This document shows, one piece after another, positions 25,401 to 36,370 of a stretch of 64,000 bases of DNA. The translations under genes and the position numbers were made by a program. Position 1 is the stretch's first letter. Each line of letters begins with the position of its first letter. This DNA comes from Petrosia ficiformis (taxonomy: Eukaryota > Porifera > Demospongiae > Haplosclerida > Petrosiidae), in NCBI GenBank assembly GCA_947044365.1, contig OX345636.1:11099809-11163808 (forward strand), given 5' to 3'. The notes under the pieces were generated by a model. The model searched no databases. It was not told the DNA's origin and saw nothing but the letters and a program-made list of their open reading frames with translations.

Positions 25401-26000
25401 TATAATATTAGTGTTGTTTTAGTTTGACAATAATGACCACTTTTAGTTAGTTATAGTTAATTAATTTTAGGCTCATTAATTTAGTTAGTTATAGTTAATT
25501 AATTTTAGGCTTACTAAAAGGGTTTTAACACCTGTATTGGCATGTTAAATTATACAGATTGAACCCCTACTCTCCCTAGACTATAGGATCGACAACACGC
25601 CCTATGAATATTAATGAGGTGCTGTGTATTACAGTTGACACTAACTATATTATACAACATTACCCATAAGTTCATATTCATCCTCAAGATTAACTTCCTC
25701 ATCACTGTTGTCTGCAGAGTCATCACAATCTGCGTTAATGATAACATCATCAATGGCATCTTCAGCATCATTACTGCAATCATTGCTACCGAGTTGAAGG
25801 TTGGTATGAGTTTGAGTATGACGAGAATAGACATGGTGCTTGTAGGTAGTGATGTTTTGGTATCTCCTTTGGCACTTATTAAGTCCACATACAAAACTGA
25901 ATCCTGGCTTACTTGAATGAACTTCAGTTAAGTGTCTCAAAAGAAACGACATAGAAGTTGTCCTCAAACTACACAGTTGACACTGCTTAACAGTTTCCAT
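22429..26000 (-). CDS. C2H2 zinc-finger TNP2/MHDILEG-type transposase-like gene, 11 exons
   Basis: Probable transposase of the surrounding element. Exon model: 26000-25664, 25315-24993, 24921-24772, 24680-24576, 24516-24447, 24389-24238, 24119-23561, 23501-23240, 23138-22951, 22890-22830, 22735-22429, giving about 840 residues with GT-AG borders throughout. The first exon (METVKQCQLC start) has a C2H2 finger (CQLC...HLTEVH) and a second, C-x4-C finger (CGLNKC...HHVYSRH), then an acidic stretch. The 24119-23561 exon has the CR-x-C segment and DVMHDILEG. The next exons have IPKMHFMVHMP and WTMRYESKHSYFK, all hallmarks of the family as I know it. The last exon has WVKVCGTTY and FGKI. I could not assign the catalytic acidic residues. 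An apparent start at 26006 is a GTG; the first ATG is at 26000. No internal stop was found, so it may be intact. Confidence 0.7.
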
Positions 26001-26102
26001 AACCACGTCACGTGAAAGTGTTGAATATTTGGCGCATGCGCAATAGACATGTGAAAAAGTGCAGCTGCAAAGAGAATCTTAAATCTAAGAAATCTTTAAG
26101 AG
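26001..26102. promoter_or_regulatory. Shared bidirectional promoter of the transposase and SAM genes
   Basis: Only 102 bp separate the two start codons. The interval holds TCACGTGA at 26008-26015 (USF/MITF-type E-box) and the palindrome GCGCATGCGC at 26032-26041 (NRF1-type). These are common in animal bidirectional, TATA-less promoters. The NRF1 assignment is by motif only. Confidence 0.6.
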
Positions 26103-28234
26103 ATGGAAAGGAGAGAAGAAAAGGCGTTAGGAGGTTTTTCTGTTGACGAATTCAACTATTTTCTTATTGAAAAAGGTTTAGCTCAAGACGTTACAACAGC
26201 AATTCAGGAAAATGGCGTAAGTGGAGATATCTTTATGGAGCTTTCAGAAGATAATCTAAAAGAAGTTGCTCCACGTCTATCAGACAGAATTGCTCTAAAA
26301 CAAATACAGCAGTCACATCAGCCCACAAAAGTTTCTACTCCACTCAATCCAAGGGTATGATTGAAATATTTTTGCTTTTCCTTTTGAAATAATTATCGTT
26401 GTAGATAGTATTAAACATTTAATGTGTATGGAACTATTATAATTATATTATCCAGCTGCTGTGTTTCAAAATCATGAACATAGTAATTATGACATTATGA
26501 TGATTGTGAGAGCTGGCTTCAAGGTTTCAAGCTTCCCGACTCATTCTCAATGGAGTGTATTTCGACTGGTATACTTACTCAGAGTTGCCGAACCGAAATT
26601 ATACAGACACTTGCAGCTTTAATGTGGGTTCACACTCACTACCCATCTAAAGAAGCTTACAACACAGTGTGTGCAAAGCTTGTTATGACAAATCCAACCT
26701 TGGCAGATGATGCCGATGATGACCAAGCTACCTATGTTAGTAAATCAGTTTTAAAATTTTTGTTGGCTTTGTATACCAATTTTAATTTTCCCATTCATAG
26801 TCTAATTAATATATATATAATTATATATATATCCTATACTATAATACATACCAATACTTCATTTTTGCTTGTATAGCTTTCCTGGAAGCAGAAGCTGAGA
26901 GATCGCTTTAAATTCCTAAGACACAGTATGCAAGAGTCGAGTCAACCAACCGAATCACGGTTATTGCATTACTGGCCGAATACGACTCTGCTGATTCATC
27001 AAATGATGAAGGTATTGTATATTCGTAATTATAAATTGTATATTTATTATAATTATATATGTGACTAGGGCTGCACGGTATTCACAAATATAGTATCACG
27101 GTATTCTACATGCAAATATAGCAATATAACTAAATACCTACTATTGCCTTGTTTATTAAATAATAACATGTCCAATTGCAACAAAATTTAATGGTAATTT
27201 AATGTTGCAGTTTTGCTGCTGAAAAAAAGCCTTTCCGAAGCAGAACTTGTCCACCTTTTGCCCTTCTTGTCATACTTCTGACCTTTCTCTATGTATATAC
27301 CGCGACGGTGTTGTAATAAAACCATGTTACTACTAAATACCGATATACCGTGCAGCCCTATATGTGACCTGGAATGAGAAAATTAGTATTTTCTACCAAA
27401 CCTTTAGTATACCACAATTTATCTTCCAATAGTATATAGTATAACTTTTTGAATCTTGAACATTTATAACTAAACTTGCAGGGTAATACAGTGTATACAT
27501 GCATTAACCCATAGCACTGTTAAGGAGCATGCAGCAAAACTGCAACATTATGGTATTAAATCATGTTTAAAAACTTGGGCATTAAATGGAGTAATAATTC
27601 CTTTATTTACTTCTTGTAACAATATGCATTTAAAAAGAATAGTATGCCATGTTTTTACATGTAGTGAATTGTTGTAACAAGAAATTACAAGGCATTAACT
27701 TGTATCCAGCTGTAATTATTATTGTTTTTTTTTTTTCCTCCTGGAAATTTCAGACAAGGTGGGTGTGATATGCCTGAAACTCTTGTGCGAGTTACTAATT
27801 GCCAGAAGGAGGGAAATGGCTACTATTATTCATTCATTTCCAGTAAGAGTTGATTTAATTATTGGATAAACACAATACATGCATGCATGTTGTGTTTAAC
27901 TTTCAATTATAATTATTTCATTTAGGATACCATTAACATTGAGCAACAGCTGTTGTCAATGAACAAGAATGTACCCTTTCTTTTGCATCTGGAGTCAGCA
28001 GAGAAGAACAATTTTTTCGTTGTTGTTGAGAGGGAAGTGTTCATTACAACAGACAACTTCATCAACGCAATGCTCTACCTGTTTGGAGCCTACTACTCCT
28101 TTAATATTGCTTATACACAACTAGCACATCCTGTACTAATCTTTCTACAGAGGTATGTTATGGGTATTGAAGATACCCAAAGCATTCCGAAATGCGTGAG
28201 AGAAGCAGTGACAGTGATGAAAAGGTTTACATAA
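26103..28234 (+). CDS. SAM-domain, SAMD3-like protein gene carried by the transposon
   Basis: Exon model: 26103-26354, about 26511/26542-26735, 26877-27011 (or to 27024), 27754-27842, 27926-28234 with TAA. This gives roughly 330 residues. Exon 1 encodes a SAM domain: FSVDEFNYFLIEKGL, then a GVSGDIFMELSEDNLKEVAP core, then RIALKQIQQ. Later exons have the pattern of animal SAMD3-like proteins: RTEIIQTLAALMW with HYPSKEAY, SWKQKLRDRFKFLRH, then LCELLIARRREM and NAMLYLFGAYYSFNIAY. The exon 3/exon 4 phase only works if the donor at 27025 is used or the acceptor is shifted, and the exon 2 start is unsure. Its role is unknown. Position and promoter suggest an accessory protein of the element, for example DNA binding or oligomerisation. 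Confidence 0.65.
27066..27360. mobile_element. hAT-type MITE inside the SAM-gene intron
   Basis: The ends are TAGGGCTGCACGGTAT at 27066 and its inverted match at 27360. A perfect 8-bp duplication TATGTGAC lies at 27058-27065 and 27361-27368. This is a clean hAT-style insertion nested in the CACTA-like element, in the intron after the exon ending near 27011. Confidence 0.9.
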
Positions 28235-28519
28235 AAAAATATTATAATTATATAACATTGTAATTATATATGGATTCATCTTACTCTTGTGCATAATGTT
28301 TACATGTAGTATTATATAGTTAAGCTTGACTTTTAATTGTTCTTTTATTTTTCATGTAGATGTATAGCAACTTTTATTTGATCTTGTTTTTCAGTTTCAG
28401 TGTATATGTACAGTATTGTACATGTATATTAAGCTTGACTTGATCTTTACTTTTTACTTCATTACTGACAGCTTATTTTAGTTTCATTGTATATAATTAT
28501 TATGTTCTATAATTGTTTT

Positions 28520-28670
28520 ACACTCCAAAAAACATTTACACCCTTAACATAACAACCCACACTTTCATCAGCGACATCATACACCCAAAGGCACACCCTA
28601 AGGGGGTAGTATTAGACTGGTATGTGGTACACCCTTTGTGGTGTATGTGTACACCTTTTCTCTAACAGTG
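28520..28670 (-). repeat. Right terminal inverted repeat and subterminal GGTGTA motifs
   Basis: The inverted counterpart of the left end: CACTGTTAGA at the tip, with GGTGTA motifs in the same spacing style and the TTGGGTGTATGATGT match. Confidence 0.7.
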
Positions 28671-30379
28671 TTGAAATAGTATTACTAATTTTATTGCAAT
28701 ATTATCCAATAATATTACAATACCTGTTGATAGCAATTCTAGCTCTTCAACTTTCTTTTGTGCAGAGCGAAGCTTAGTCTTCGCTTCTTCTAATTCCTTG
28801 CGTTTCTCAGTTATTTCCTTATCTAAGTACATGGACAAAGCATAAATAAACATTCATAAAACTTAAGAATGAATTGAATTAAAACTCTCAACACTTAGCA
28901 AACAATGTTTCAGAAATGTATTATATATAATAGGTATTTGGTTCATTTCTCATGAGTGGGATATTACTATAATAATATACCTCTTTGCTGTAACTGATCT
29001 TTCAAGACTTTGATTTGCTTATTCACACCTGTAAAATTAATCAAATAATAATTTAAACACAAAAAATGTAATTAATGTCATTAATTTTTAGCACAAAATT
29101 ATCATTAAATTTTATCTGAGACAACATATACACTTCCTTCTGGACCTATAGCCACTCTGCATATATATATAATTATAGAAATAACATTACATAACCCCAT
29201 AAATAGTATTTGCAAAGCTCTGATATTAACATAATTATTCTCACCTGTAGGAGCTGTAAATACTAACTGGCTCTCAGCATAAACTACACAAACAGGAAAA
29301 ATAATATAAATTATATCACATACGTAAAAGAAATTGTCACAATTAGGAGTTTATTATTACAGGAGACCTTGATCCCTGGTTAGTGTTTCTATATATCACT
29401 GAATTCAAAAGTCACTGCAGATAGCTGAGTGACATAGGAGCAGGATTAGGGATGAAGATTTAATATTAGCTATAAACTATTTTAGTATACCTTTATGAAC
29501 CACTATGTTAGTAAAGCATGACTTTTAGTTAACTTAACTTACATACAATGAAGATTGGAATATTTTGTTAGCAAACTAACTATATCAAACCTTTTAAGTA
29601 AAATATATCACAGTGCTTAACTTCATAAACAAATAATTAGACAGTCTGAGTTTCAGAAATATAGTACCTGGAAGCATATAATTAATATCAAGGAGATTCT
29701 TCCTAATTTTAATTAGTTATTCCCTTTTTCATTCTTTTTTACATTTTAAGTTTTGAGCTTTTACACTGACTTTCTGTTATTGAAAAAGTACATGCAGTTG
29801 TTCGTGTAATTCACCTAATTTCTAGGCAGATGCTAAAACACTGGTACTTGGCCGAGAGATGAGAAGCAAGTACTACATTCAATTATTAGCATAGCACCTA
29901 TTGTCAGGAATTAAGAACTCCACTGCATTTCTTTTCTTTTTAATTATTTTTGGTTTGGTTAATGCTTTAAATAATACATGAGACATGCTACCTTGAATAT
30001 CAAGTTGTCTTGCACAACGTCCAAAGGGAGCATTCGCTGTGCATAGAAGTTTGTTGTTTTCAATTTTCACCTTTCAAAATTTATCAAGGGTAATCAGCTT
30101 TCGAGCAAGTGCTTTTTTGGATGATTCATCATTCTCTGCTTCATATTTCTTTGAAAAGTCTAAAATTCCACCAGCTATAGCTTTTTCAACTAACTCATCG
30201 GGTAGTTTCACTTCTATCTCCCTCGCAAACATTTCAATAGCTTCACGATCAAAACTGCTGATTTGTTTAGCCAAATCAACAATCTCTTGTAGAGTGAGGC
30301 CTGAGGTAATGTTATAATTGTGCTATATATGTAATTTTAGTATTACAAAAATAATAGATGAAGTCTCTATGTTAATGGA

Positions 30380-30427
30380 CTAGGTAAAGAGAATTGTCAT
30401 TATAAAATGACAATTTTCTTTACCTAG
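30380..30427. repeat. Short hairpin in a paralogue-2 intron
   Basis: CTAGGTAAAGAGAATTGTC pairs with GACAATTTTCTTTACCTAG across a 4-8 nt loop with one mismatch. It is probably a minimal foldback element; it has no run of T typical of a terminator. Confidence 0.6.
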
Positions 30428-30484
30428 GCTATGTGATTGTCAGGCTAAACATAACTGTACAGCAACATAATAATTGTATTAGCA

Positions 30485-30592
30485 TTGTTCAAAAATGCCA
30501 TCAAATAACTAAGATTATTGATTGAACCCTAACCTACCTCTATATGCTACTCTAAATCAAGACTTTAATTGATGGCATCTTTGGACAGTAAA
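30485..30592. mobile_element. Short MITE with GCCATCAAA ends
   Basis: TGCCATCAAATAACTAAG at the left and TTAATTGATGGCATCTTTGG at the right flank the phrase GATTGAACCCTAACCTACC. It is related to 4317-4420 and 51795-51930 and lies in an intron of paralogue 2. Confidence 0.55.
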
Positions 30593-30994
30593 GAATAATA
30601 GTAATATGTATTTGTGTGTGATCTAATACTTACTTCCATTAAGCTTGAATTCTGGTTTAATCGGTTCCTGATGGAATAGAATAATCTTTTTATTAAATAA
30701 TCATTGATTAAGGTGTTGATATGAGGAAGGATGTCATGCACAGACAACCCCTTTCAAAATGTAAAATATCTAAGCCTCTATATACAAAGCTTGCAATTGC
30801 AATGATATGCTGATGTTATAATTATATAGGGCAAAAGCTCAAACTTTACAATTACTATATAATTTTTTCTTTATAATAAACGAAAGGTAAGACCTCTGGT
30901 TACTTAGTGAATAGAACAGTTTCTGGCACTTTACACGTCGTATACACAACATTAACTAATAGATGAATCAAAGTAAATACATACCATTACATAC

Positions 30995-32599
30995 CTCAGT
31001 AAGAAGTTCATTCCAAATAGCAACTTGGGCATTATTTATATTTTTGACATTGCACTTTTTGCATCGGTTTTTACTAGGCAGGACATGTCGACGATGGTAG
31101 ATATTGTATCCAATTTCTTTGTAACGATCCAATTCACAAGTGAATGCAAAGTGGTATTTAATATTCTTCGGTTTTATTGTTTGTGATATGGCATTACTTG
31201 CAGCGACAATCATCTTGCAAACTCTCCTATAAAATCCACCATACCGCTCTTCTCCACACGAGACAATTTCAATCACATCACCCTGGGATGTAATTTCAAT
31301 CTCAAGTGGGTCTTCAGGAGTTGTGATTCTGACTCGATTTATGGCTTGAGTGAGAATTAACTGTGCATTCTCCAAATGACGTAGTAGGTAATCAACGATC
31401 TTGACATACAAATTTATTGGAGAAGATTCCATTCCTATTACCAGCTGTATTGCACCAGGTGTGCATTGCATTACCACTTCACCAGTACGAAATGAAGGTA
31501 TGTAGAATGCAGGACCAGGAATGGTGACACCATCACAGGAAATCATCTTGTGAGGTACTCGAGTCACAAGACTAAAAGAACGCAAAATTTTCATGAAAAC
31601 TGTTTCGTTATCATTGATAATACCAGTGTCGGCCACCTTCGATATTTCTTTCACATGATCAAAAAGAGACTGGAGTTTTCGTGTAAATTCGATTGGTTTT
31701 ATAATAACATATTCTGATTCAGAATCAATAAGTTGGACATCTAGAATACTTCCAAAAGAGGTGAAAAGCTTACATAATTTATCCAGACTTCTCTCTGCTA
31801 TTTCATATTCGTCTGCTTCTTGCTTTAGTTCCTGCTTTGTGATATAAACAGAGTCGAGTTTAGCTAGTGACCTTCGAAGCGACATCCAAGTTTTAGGAAT
31901 ATGTTGTGGCTTTATCTGTTGAAAAACGTTGTGCATTTCAGTCCTCAATTTTTGTACTGCTTCACTGGACCCTATATCAAAGGCTATGATGTCACAATTG
32001 ACCAGCTCTTTAACACCCATTTGTTTTGCTACATTACTGCATTCCCTTTCTAAAATAGCCAGACGTTGTTTAACATTATCATTATCAGCATTATTATGTT
32101 GCAAAAATTTTACACACACTTCCTTCATTATTGCCTTTGCTAAGATGACAGGAACGAAACAGGACCTGTACACGAGACCGCCATTTCATGACTTTCGGAT
32201 CATCAACTTCTGGAGGTATATGAAGATTATGGAGATCTTCATTGAGGTCAATAAAAAGCCACATATAATTCAGTGAATAGTGACCACTGAAGCGGTACAA
32301 GGCTGGTATAATTGCCCTACTCACACCTATATCCCAAATATTGATTAGCCCATCGCCAGATTTGAGTGACTCTAAAGAAAACTCGGTTACTTCTTCAAAT
32401 TGTATCCCACGGACATTGCGAAAACTGCGAACTACAAATTGATTGTTCGAGAAACCAAGTGGGTTATCTTTATCGAACTGTGGAACAAGCTTATTAAGTG
32501 CTGTTGAACTCTTGCTGTTTGGTAGACCATTGAATGTGAGAAGCATCGGGTATATTTCAACATTTTCTGTCTGATCGGTGCTTTCATCTATTCTTGTAC
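30995..32599 (-). pseudogene. Degenerate Roc plus COR exon of paralogue 2, frameshifted
   Basis: Two overlapping frames (32615-32094 and 32173-30968) together cover the single exon of paralogue 1. The first contains the GLPNSKSS and NIWDIGVSRAIIPALY segments. The second contains the COR part (IPKTWMSLRRSL, FTSFGSILDVQ, VIIKPIEF) and YNIYHRRHVLPSK with CxxC. The break falls in the variable Asp/Asn-rich linker between the two domains. Confidence 0.75.
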
Positions 32600-32639
32600 C
32601 TGTGCAAAAACACAAAATGGGGTTTAAACAAACAGTATT

Positions 32640-34600
32640 ACAATGTGAATGGAATGAACTTAAAAGTGGGGGAATTGGCTAGCATGTTATTTTTTTACAT
32701 AAAAAAACTATTTTAAAGGATATTAAGTGTATTACTGCTTTACTTTATTAGTAGGGTCAGTGATGATATATTCAGTGATCCTCATTATGGCTATAGTTTT
32801 TCCAAAGAACAAGTAGCATTATAACTTGGGCTAGTTACCTTTACGCCAAGGTTTATGTAAACTTTGTTGTGCTTTATAATTATCTCTCAGATTGCATCCA
32901 CAACTTAATTAGTCAGGCTGAGACTGATCCTTGCATAGAGGTAGAGGGTCAGGAAAAGGCTGATATGTTCAAACTTCTATGGGTTTAGGTAGGACGCCTA
33001 CTATAATTACTAATTGTGTAATAAACATGCAGTATATCGTGTTTTTTTTTTTCACTTGGAGAACATCAGAGAGTTAAAATGCTTTCATGAATAATTATAG
33101 TGATGTAGATATAAAGGAACCAGCCTGCAATAGCAGATTCAGCTTGAGTCAGTTGAAGTAGCTCCAACTCAACTCATCCAGCCTTTTCCGGAAATGTTTA
33201 GTATGTTTCATTCAGGAAACTTTGTTCTGATTCTAACCCTACCTACGTGAGCCCCTCCTACAAAATTACATGTGATCCAAGTATATACATTTCCTCAGCT
33301 GCAAAATACTATCCGAGAAAGGTTTCCAGACCGGGTGACTCGGTCCACCTGGGCAGCCATGAATGGTAGACTACGCTCATCATGAATTTATTAATGCTAA
33401 AATGGTTTGGTTTGCTTTGCACACCGATCTATTCATTGCACGGCACACCCAATTCTAAAGGTCTGGCTACGCCTATGCTTTATTGACTTGCATCTCTTGT
33501 TAGAATTGACAATGCCTACGAGTCAAGAGCACCTCCACTATTTTGAATGACAAAGTAAGAAACAGAAGACCACTCCACCTAAGTGATGTAAGAAGGAGGA
33601 CTGCTGAAGCCACTGGCTTCTTGAAGCACAGCACGCTGAGGCTGAAAATTCTTTTAATTAGAACTATAAGGAAGGATATGTTTGTCGCGAGTAAAAAGTC
33701 ATGCTAAAGAGCAAAATAAGAAATTCACTTTGTGTGATGTGAATGATCTTGCTTATGAAGTTTTCAGGAGAGTGACACAACAATAACATTTACATCATCA
33801 TTCCACAATAGTATAAAGCCCAAGCATTAATGTACTTAATAACAGGAGCTGCGAAGTAACAAAGGAACTATAATACTTCCCGAAAACCCAGAATGCATGT
33901 CTAATTGTTTGCTTGCACAGTGTTTTACCAATTCATCAGCCACTTTAATTTTTCTAAGATTTGAGTAGGTTTCTATTATTTACCAGTATATCTAGCTTTT
34001 CTTGTTTGTAACAAGTAGTACATAAGATTAGGTCATCAGCAGATGTCACAGAAGGTGGGCCATCAAATTGATCTAAATACCATTTTCAAGCACTGTCTTA
34101 CACCTTTCATCACATAACTGTATATTTGTTAGCACCAAAACACCATTTCAAACAGCAAATACAAGCCAAATTCATGGTAATTATGTTGATTACTAGTTAA
34201 CATAAAAATGAAATACGTTAATAGTTTGTTTATGTCACGTGACAGTTTGTGCAGTATGTTGGAGATACCTCGACATGATATTGTATGAACTTTGAACTTA
34301 GTAATGATATTTATACACATTTATACACATTTACACACAGTCCAAGACTAGCACTAGAGGAATGATCAAAGGATATTGCCTTACAATCGCTACTATAACT
34401 AGTCTCACTTTACAAGGCTACTCTAGACTGTTTTCTGGCTACATATCAATTTGAAGCCAAATATCACTCATTTGCACAACAAATCTTTTCTAAGGACTGT
34501 GTCAACCCCAGTCCCCAGTCCCCACTCCCAAATATTTATGTTCCATGATGATTATAAAGCATGCAGTATACTAACTCATAGAATAAATTTCTTGACATAC
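32640..34600. other. Intron-like interval upstream of paralogue 2
   Basis: No coding segment, RNA gene or transposon end that I can support. It would be the 5' intron between exons 34667-34603 and 32599-30995 if that exon link is right. Confidence 0.4.
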
Positions 34601-34699
34601 CTTGACCAAATTGTTCATTGCTTCTTTTTTCATATAGTGGTTTACCCACAGCACCAAAAGGTTCTTCCTGTAGGGAAAAATCAACTTTAACACATTCCT

Positions 34700-36370
34700 T
34701 GGCGTTTTGTAAATGCATGGTGCTCATCCAATTATATTTTAAACTACTTTAAATTCAAAATACACCTTTTTTTTTTTAACAGAAACTTAGATTCTTACAG
34801 AAACAACAGTGAGTTAGCAATGAGACGTTCCTGTCATAACTGGACTCGCATCCCCGACGTACCACGTTACGTGAGCGGTACATCGGCGAGGCGAAACTAC
34901 TTACTGACGATTGCACTTCCACATAAGCCGAGAGCGACATGCACGTTCGTTCACATTCACGTTGCGTCATGCACTAGCGACATATAAAAATGAAGCGTGG
35001 CTGTAAAAATAAGACGTGGGCGTAACTGCACCCACAAATTAAACCATACTCAAACAACATGGATGATAACCCTAACAAACCCAGGGCCTAAACAGGGGGG
35101 GGGGGCTCCACCACCCCAGACCACCCAGCTTGTCACGCTTCATTTATATATATATATGTCGCTCTCGGCTTCCGTACACTTCCCTTCGGCCGTGCATTCG
35201 TGCCCGTCCACTCGCTTGCAGTCCGAGGGCTGGGTAGCGAGACAAAGATTTCACTGACGACTGACTCTGCTGATGTTCCAAAGGTTTAATTTCTTACTAG
35301 AAGAAGATAGGCCCTTCTTGAATATGTAGAAGTCTTGCTCACAAGCGCGGCGAAGGAATTTTGCGGCGCTACTTTATAAAATTTCTGGACCCGCCCCTGG
35401 TGGTGTCTGATGATAGCTGTTGATATCTTCCTTTCTATGACAGAGTACAGACATGGTGACTATCCTTGGGGTCATTGTCAACAAAGTTTGAAACGGAAAC
35501 TGTGAACTAGTACGTTTTGATATTGTTTTATCAGTGTTAACTACATTTAGCTGCTTTGGCTTTATACTATTGTTGCCAATCTTTGGTGCTGCTTCAGAAA
35601 TAAAGATTTCCAGAACATTGCATGCCACCATCTTAATTTTGTCGTGACTAAACGTGACTATTTTGGCCCAGCAAAAATCATGCTGCGTGATCTGTTCAAG
35701 GCCAATCAAAATTGATCCCGGAGACACGGTTTTGTGATTCTGGTTTCCAGACGGTTCCGTCTTGTAACGGGGTCGTTGGCGACTCTAGACTAACTGAACG
35801 CTCAGATCCTAACCTAGTCTCGCGTCGCCGACATACGCGCTAAAAGCGGGCAAACTGTCACATGAGATAGAGCAGAGCGATCGTTATCCACGGTGATAAC
35901 TGATAATAACAGTTAATATGATCCTGGCTATACAACAGAGTACAGACTCAATGTGACATGTCAGTTTGTGCTCAGAGTCATTGTCATCGAAGTATGACAT
36001 AGAAACAGACCTAGAAACTACAAATAAATGCGTATTTAAATTGTTATATGTATTAAATACAAGACAAAATCGATTTTGATTGAGTATGCAAAAGCCACAA
36101 TTTGTGACGAGAGTATTTGGACGTTCCCGTCTTGTAACGTGTACGTCGGTGACTCTCCTCGCTTGGCGTCGCGTTGATGGAAACTTTAACACATTCACGC
36201 GACGCAAGTCTTTGCGTCATTATGTGAACCAGCCTTTACTTACAAAGCAGTACACAGAGTAGAGTCCATGTGAGATTTTGCTGCTTTCACGTCGCTGTGC
36301 AAAAAAAATTCCGAACGTTCCGCTCATAAACCTGCGCGGCGTTAGCTTTCAAGGGAACTCTTGTTACAGA
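34700..36370. other. GC-richer interval with diverged repeats; possible 5' region of paralogue 2
   Basis: About 34800-35250 and 35380-36340 are richer in CG dinucleotides than their surroundings. The segments near 35450-35800 and 35935-36190 look like diverged copies of one another (AGAGTACAGAC, GTCATTGTCA, TTCCGTCTTGTAACG / TTCCCGTCTTGTAACG). Frames of about 100 residues exist on the minus strand (35374-35727 and 35884-36207) without recognisable domains. This could be promoter sequence or an unknown repeat. Confidence 0.3.

Larger units (their letters stand above)
21965..28670. mobile_element. CACTA-like (CMC) DNA transposon with two divergent genes
   Basis: The left end at 21965 reads CACTGTTAGAAATGGGGTGT. 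The right end, inverted from 28670, reads CACTGTTAGAGAAAAGGTGT. Together 26 of the first 31 positions match. Both ends then carry several GGTGTA motifs and a shared TTGGGTGTATGATGT segment, like the subterminal repeats of CACTA elements. Inside are a minus-strand transposase-like gene (22429-26000) and a plus-strand SAM-domain gene (26103-28234), transcribed away from each other. Flanks (TCCA on the left, TTGA on the right) show no clear 2-4 bp target duplication, so the insertion is old or the boundary is off by a few bases. It lies between the two Roc-COR paralogues, 54 bp beyond the last recognisable exon of the damaged one. Confidence 0.75.
28724..34667 (-). pseudogene. Truncated, damaged Roc-COR paralogue (paralogue 2)
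   Basis: Exon model: 34667-34603, 32599-30995, 30667-30634, 30300-29992, 29283-29245, 29028-28981, 28822-28724. Each exon matches one in the gene at 12.7-21.6 kb in order and nearly in length. Two lesions are visible. Near 32094-32110 the frame reading KIFAT hits TAA and homology continues in another frame (VKQRLAILERECSNVAKQ). At 30074-30076 a TGA replaces the Trp codon of paralogue 1. The Walker A place reads GLPNSKSS, so it is even more degenerate. The linker, ZU5-like and C-terminal exons are missing; the CACTA-like element begins 54 bp beyond the last exon. Splice sites are still good, so decay may be recent, or the lesions could be allelic or assembly errors. Confidence 0.7.

Noticed and set aside
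25998..26006. Transposase start at 26006
   Set aside because: The codon there is GTG; the first ATG in frame is at 26000-25998.
28670..28680. TTGA target duplication of the CACTA-like element
   Set aside because: TTGA occurs on both sides but is offset by four bases from the left tip, so it is not a proper duplication with the ends as defined.
32094..32173. Two separate genes instead of one frameshifted exon
   Set aside because: Both frames align end to end with the single intact exon of the paralogue.
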